Origin: Clostridiales bacterium UBA1740
GTDB taxonomy: Bacteria > Bacillota > Clostridia > Oscillospirales > CAG-272
NCBI GenBank assembly: GCA_002315715.1
Contig: DCHY01000033.1
Span: forward strand, 61,097 to 68,128
Direction of reading: 5' to 3'
Length of the DNA: 7,032 nt
In this document: positions 5,339 to 7,032 of the stretch, in pieces
How positions within the stretch are numbered: position 1 is the first letter of the stretch
Layout: the number at the start of each line of letters is the position of its first letter
Notes under the pieces: model-generated
What the model was told of the DNA's origin: nothing
The model's input: only the letters and a program-made list of their open reading frames with translations
Databases searched by the model: none
Made by a program: the position numbers and the translations under genes

Positions 5339-6826
5339 TTATTCTTGTCCCCACGCCTCGGCACCGTACACGCTCGCCATAAAGCGCGCAATATCAAGAT
5401 TGTCGATGAGGTCTTCGGCAAGCAGCGTGTCAATACCCGAACCAATGGCGTAAACCGGCACGTTCGTGTTGGTATGCGTCGACACGGTGAAATGGTATTT
5501 ACCGTTTGTGCCGAGTTCAATACCGCCCGTCTCGTGGTCGGCAGTGACGATCAGCGCCGTATCGGGATGCATAAGGGTAAACGCCGCCGCATAGGCAACG
5601 CACTCGTTGAGACGTTTGACGCCGAGAACCACGGCATCCATATCGTTGTTGTGACCGCCGTGGTCGGGTTCGGATTCCTCAATCATCGTGAAGAATCGGC
5701 TGCCGCATTTGGAAACCTTCCATAAATCTTCTCGCGTATAATCAAAAAGGGAATCGCCGAGGGACCCTTTGCAAAGCGAAATCACGCCCGCGTCGGTGAT
5801 GGCTTTCTGTTGCTTTTCAATTTCGGTCGTGTTGTTTCGGTCGTCCACGTGAACGAGGAAACCGGATGGGGTGGCACCTGTGATTTTATCCGTTGTCAAA
5901 ATGGCGGTTTTGGCGCCGACTTCCTCGGCAAGTTCGCGCACGTTTTTGACGGACTTTTTGTTTTCATTCAACCCGACGTAACCGTTGATTGTCTTGTACC
6001 CGGTGGCAAGCGCCGTGGCAGCGGCGGCAGAATCGGTGTATGATGCAGAGCCGAGTTCCACCGAACGGGAACGGGTGGTGCAATAGGCTTGTCCGGGCAG
6101 ACGGTCGCCTTCCCAAACGCGGATTTTTCCCGTTGAAACGGTCTTCAAAACTTGATTTCTTCCCATGCCGTCGCCAATAAGCAAAATGACGTTTTCGGTT
6201 TCTTCCCACTTTTGAGTTAGTGCGGAGGCGGTATTCAGCGTCTTAAGCGTGTTCATATGCACCGCATAGACGTCGTCAATCTTTTCAATGCAGTTTTTTA
6301 CGAAATAGCCTGCCGCACCGGCACACATATAGTTGTTGCCGCGGAAAACCACTTGGTTTTCGGATTTGGCAATCAAAAACTCGTCTGCCTGCAAATAACG
6401 GGAAGCCACGGCAAGCGAGGCTTGACGATTGGTTCTGCCGATGAGGATTTCGTAGGCGGATTCCGCCTGTGCATCGGTTTTATAGGGGATTTCAATGGCT
6501 AATTCGTTAAGAAAATAATCCGAAAGGCACATCGCCGTGTAGTAAAGCGCGAGGTCCCCGTTGTTCGGATAAATAATGGTGTACTTTTGCAGTTCACAAT
6601 AGACGTCTTCTTCTTTTTTCTCTTCTTTTTTCGGAGGTTCTTCGTCTTCCTCGTCGTCATCCTCGACCGGGGCGGGATTTTGTTCTTCTTTGTCGAGCGT
6701 TTCGCTGTCGGTCGCGGGCTCGTTTTCCTGCGGTTTCAGAAAAGGAATCGTGCAGGATACCGCGGATAGAAGAAAGCAAAGCAAAAGCAAAAAGGCTGTC
6801 AGTTTGAATACGTTTCTTTTTTTCAT
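5339..6826 (-). CDS. Alkaline phosphatase lipoprotein with an extra N-terminal domain
   Basis: This 495-residue secreted phosphomonoesterase of the alkaline phosphatase superfamily should be anchored outside the membrane. Residues 1-25 are a lipoprotein signal (MKKR, hydrophobic core, then SAVSC with Cys25 as the lipid site). Residues about 34-74 are an acidic Pro/Glu/Lys linker. Residues about 77-190 (with YEILIGRTNRQ at 125-135) resemble the alpha/beta domain that precedes many glycoside hydrolase catalytic domains. The phosphatase domain starts at NVILLIGDGMG (212-222; Asp219 metal ligand), followed by TDSAAAATALATG (264-276) with nucleophile Ser266, ATPSGFLVHV (318-327), EESEPDHGGH (383-392; Glu383, Asp388, His392), TADHETGG (428-435; Asp430, His431) and THTNTNVPVYA (450-460; His451). 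By alignment with E. coli PhoA, the zinc ligands are all present, while the Asp153 position is Gly317. The start is the ATG at 6826 with GGAGG seven bases upstream; an in-frame TTG at 6841 overlaps that site. It is transcribed alone. Confidence 0.94.
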   Translation of the reverse strand: MKKRNVFKLTAFLLLLCFLLSAVSCTIPFLKPQENEPATDSETLDKEEQNPAPVEDDDEEDEEPPKKEEKKEEDVYCELQKYTIIYPNNGDLALYYTAMCLSDYFLNELAIEIPYKTDAQAESAYEILIGRTNRQASLAVASRYLQADEFLIAKSENQVVFRGNNYMCAGAAGYFVKNCIEKIDDVYAVHMNTLKTLNTASALTQKWEETENVILLIGDGMGRNQVLKTVSTGKIRVWEGDRLPGQAYCTTRSRSVELGSASYTDSAAAATALATGYKTINGYVGLNENKKSVKNVRELAEEVGAKTAILTTDKITGATPSGFLVHVDDRNNTTEIEKQQKAITDAGVISLCKGSLGDSLFDYTREDLWKVSKCGSRFFTMIEESEPDHGGHNNDMDAVVLGVKRLNECVAYAAAFTLMHPDTALIVTADHETGGIELGTNGKYHFTVSTHTNTNVPVYAIGSGIDTLLAEDLIDNLDIARFMASVYGAEAWGQE

Positions 6827-6856
6827 CGGAACGCCTCCCAAATATAGTCTACTTCC

Positions 6857-6885
6857 ACTATAACATGAACGAACGCGGATTACAA
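6857..6885 (-). promoter_or_regulatory. Probable promoter of the alkaline phosphatase gene
   Basis: On the minus strand, TTGTAA (6880-6885) lies 17 bases before TATAGT (6857-6862), with four and five consensus matches. The predicted start is near 6850, some 25 bases before the ATG. No clear PhoB/PhoP-type direct repeats were recognised, so phosphate control cannot be claimed. Confidence 0.55.
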
Positions 6886-6901
6886 TACCTTTTTAGGATT
6901 G

Positions 6902-6930
6902 AAAAGCCGCCCGGGGGAAACCCGGACGGC
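6902..6930 (-). terminator. Intrinsic terminator of the gene at the right edge
   Basis: A GC-rich stem (GCCG at 6906-6909 with CGGC at 6927-6930, a C-A mismatch, then CCGGG with CCCGG) closes on a five-base GGAAA loop. On the minus strand it is followed by four T residues (6902-6905). It lies seven bases past the stop codon of the partial gene at 6937-7032. The short U-tract leaves some read-through into the phosphatase gene possible. Confidence 0.75.
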
Positions 6931-6936
6931 GTTCCT

Positions 6937-7032
6937 TTATTTTGCGATCTCGTCTTTATTGGGATCGTCTATGGCGGTGATGGTATACAAATCTATATCG
7001 TCATCGGCGTAAAAAGAATCGTTCGTTTGTTC
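6937..7032 (-). CDS. C-terminal fragment of an unidentified acidic protein (5' end outside window)
   Basis: On the minus strand the frame is open from the right edge of the window to a TAA at 6937-6939, giving 31 residues that begin EQTNDSFYADDD and end DDPNKDEIAK. It has no internal stop, is Asp-rich and hydrophilic, and is followed seven bases later by a hairpin terminator, as expected for a real gene end. The piece is too short for a family call. It could be the polar tail of a longer soluble or membrane protein, and it points into a further minus-strand gene to the right. Confidence 0.65.
   Translation of the reverse strand, partial: EQTNDSFYADDDIDLYTITAIDDPNKDEIAK

Noticed and set aside
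6605..6727. Low-complexity Glu/Asp/Pro/Lys stretch as a nucleotide repeat or separate feature
   Set aside because: It is in frame and fits a spacer between lipid anchor and folded domain of the phosphatase; no exact tandem unit is present.

Overview
The window looks like chromosomal DNA from a gut-type Clostridia (Bacillota) relative, possibly an uncultured Christensenellales- or Oscillospirales-like lineage. The reasons are a DUF975 membrane protein, a decarboxylase closely resembling the gut Ruminococcus gnavus tryptophan decarboxylase, Gram-positive style AGGAGG-type ribosome binding sites, sigma-A promoters with 17-base spacers, and strong hairpin-plus-U-tract terminators. The lineage is inferred; nothing here fixes the species. 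No tRNA, rRNA, CRISPR, insertion sequence or phage gene was seen.

Layout. Bases 1-78 hold a 21-base-period array of small hairpins separated by a GATGATATAC-like spacer, cut by the left edge. A promoter (88-116) then drives a plus-strand gene (158-1954) for a 598-residue, highly charged, cytosolic protein that I do not recognise. It ends in a long terminator (1955-1988) that also serves the convergent minus-strand gene. All other genes are on the minus strand: a DUF975 integral membrane protein (2038-2667) with its own near-consensus promoter and a perfect inverted repeat at the predicted 5' end of its mRNA; a pyridoxal-phosphate amino-acid decarboxylase (2840-4288); a ten-helix EamA/DMT transporter (4323-5225) lying 34 bases upstream of the decarboxylase; an alkaline-phosphatase lipoprotein (5339-6826); and the last 31 codons of an unidentified acidic protein running off the right edge (6937-7032).

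How the genes work together. The minus-strand units are separated by terminators at 2783-2810, 5289-5319 and 6902-6930. The clearest functional unit is the two-gene operon of EamA transporter followed by decarboxylase, expressed from a promoter that abuts the phosphatase terminator. It plausibly imports an amino acid or exports the amine made from it. The decarboxylase keeps all catalytic residues, but its substrate pocket differs from the R. gnavus tryptophan enzyme at four of the five positions I could align from memory, so its substrate is open. The phosphatase is a surface-anchored enzyme with an acidic linker and an extra N-terminal domain resembling the alpha/beta domain found before glycoside hydrolase catalytic domains.

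I see no defence system or other clearly new multi-gene system. The items most worth following up are the hairpin array, the orphan charged protein, the altered decarboxylase pocket with its transporter, and the phosphatase architecture.
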